Shown: one piece after another, positions 5,609 through 5,944 of the stretch
Numbering within the stretch: position 1 is the first letter of the stretch
Layout: each line of letters starts with the position of its first letter
From: an uncultured Eubacterium sp.
GTDB taxonomy: Bacteria; Bacillota_A; Clostridia; Lachnospirales; Lachnospiraceae
DNA length: 5,944 bases
Direction of reading: 5' to 3'
Assembly (NCBI GenBank): GCA_947653505.1
Contig: CANTHI010000247.1
Location: 1 to 5,944 of the forward strand
Made by a program: the position numbers and the translations under genes
Notes under the pieces: model-generated
What the model was told of the DNA's origin: nothing
Databases searched by the model: none
Seen by the model: the letters and a program-made list of their open reading frames with translations, nothing else

Positions 5609-5944
5609 TTATCGGATTTTAAATGTTATGGCTTTCCGATTCCCGGCACGGTCGGTAACTACCAGCTGGTAAGTCCCCTTTTGGGATACCTTTTTTCCTG
5701 TTTTAATCGGAGAGCCGTTTAAAAGTGCGCTTTGGATCCCACTGCCCTCCGGGTCTGAAAACCGGATGGTACGTGCACTCTGATACGTTTTTGCATGTTT
5801 CACACCGCTGATCACAGGTTTCGTTTTATCAATACGGAAGCTTAGACGGCTGCGGTTGCCATTGATATCAGCTGCTGTAATCGTGTAAACGCCCTCTTCA
5901 GATAAAAATAAAGAATCGGATTGTGTTCTTTCCCTGTTTATTTT
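5609..5944 (-). CDS. C-terminal end of a protein with tandem bacterial Ig-like repeats (5' part outside window)
   Basis: The frame is open from the window edge to a TAA at 5611-5609 and gives 111 residues. A GTG lies inside it at 5815, but the frame continues upstream without a stop, so that codon is not the start. About the first 40 residues are the end of one repeat (a GVYTITAADINGN stretch, then FRIDKTKPVI). The rest is a second repeat of about 70 residues, with SGI, LNGSPI, a GTYQLVVTDRAGN stretch and a terminal ITFKIR. The D-K-T-x-P linker and the 'G-T-Y-x-L-x-V-x-D-x-A-G-N' strand are typical of Ig-like modules in secreted or surface proteins of Gram-positive bacteria. The protein ends right after the last beta-strand. 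No LPXTG motif, C-terminal membrane segment or charged tail is present, so any anchoring must come from the missing N-terminal part. Its catalytic or binding function cannot be told from this end. The 91-bp gap to lgt shows no clear terminator. Confidence 0.82.
   Translation of the reverse strand, partial: KINRERTQSDSLFLSEEGVYTITAADINGNRSRLSFRIDKTKPVISGVKHAKTYQSARTIRFSDPEGSGIQSALLNGSPIKTGKKVSQKGTYQLVVTDRAGNRKAITFKIR

Overview
The window looks like chromosomal DNA of a Gram-positive, low-to-mid GC Clostridia member, most likely Lachnospiraceae. This is an inference from three things: AAGGAG-type ribosome binding sites, the Clostridia-style Lgt sequence, and the pairing of DHHW and DUF4358 proteins, which I know mainly from that group. 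All six supported genes lie on the minus strand, so the window reads from right to left. I saw no RNA gene, CRISPR array, insertion sequence or sign of recent transfer.

From right to left: (1) the C-terminal end of a larger protein made of tandem bacterial Ig-like repeats (window edge to 5609); (2) lgt, prolipoprotein diacylglyceryl transferase (5517-4753); (3) a 276-bp spacer with several mutually exclusive inverted repeats, a T7 tract, a short palindrome and an AT-rich possible promoter; (4) a membrane-anchored transglutaminase-like protein (4476-3256) with an intact Cys-His-Asp triad; (5) a small DUF4358 lipoprotein (3160-2663); (6) an MBOAT O-acyltransferase of the AlgI/DltB type (2576-1146); (7) a DHHW-family protein (1066 to beyond position 1), lacking only its extreme C-terminus.

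Genes 4-7 look like one operon, or at least a functional cassette. The natural model, inferred by analogy with alginate acetylation (AlgI with AlgJ/AlgX), is as follows. The MBOAT protein passes an acyl group across the membrane, and the DHHW protein, which has an SGNH-like Asp-His/Ser arrangement, places it on an extracellular acceptor. The acceptor is unknown. The DUF4358 lipoprotein and the transglutaminase-like enzyme would be accessory surface components. The upstream Lgt is a general enzyme that would lipidate proteins such as the DUF4358 lipoprotein at Cys20. The four-gene combination is the part of the window most likely to represent an undescribed system.
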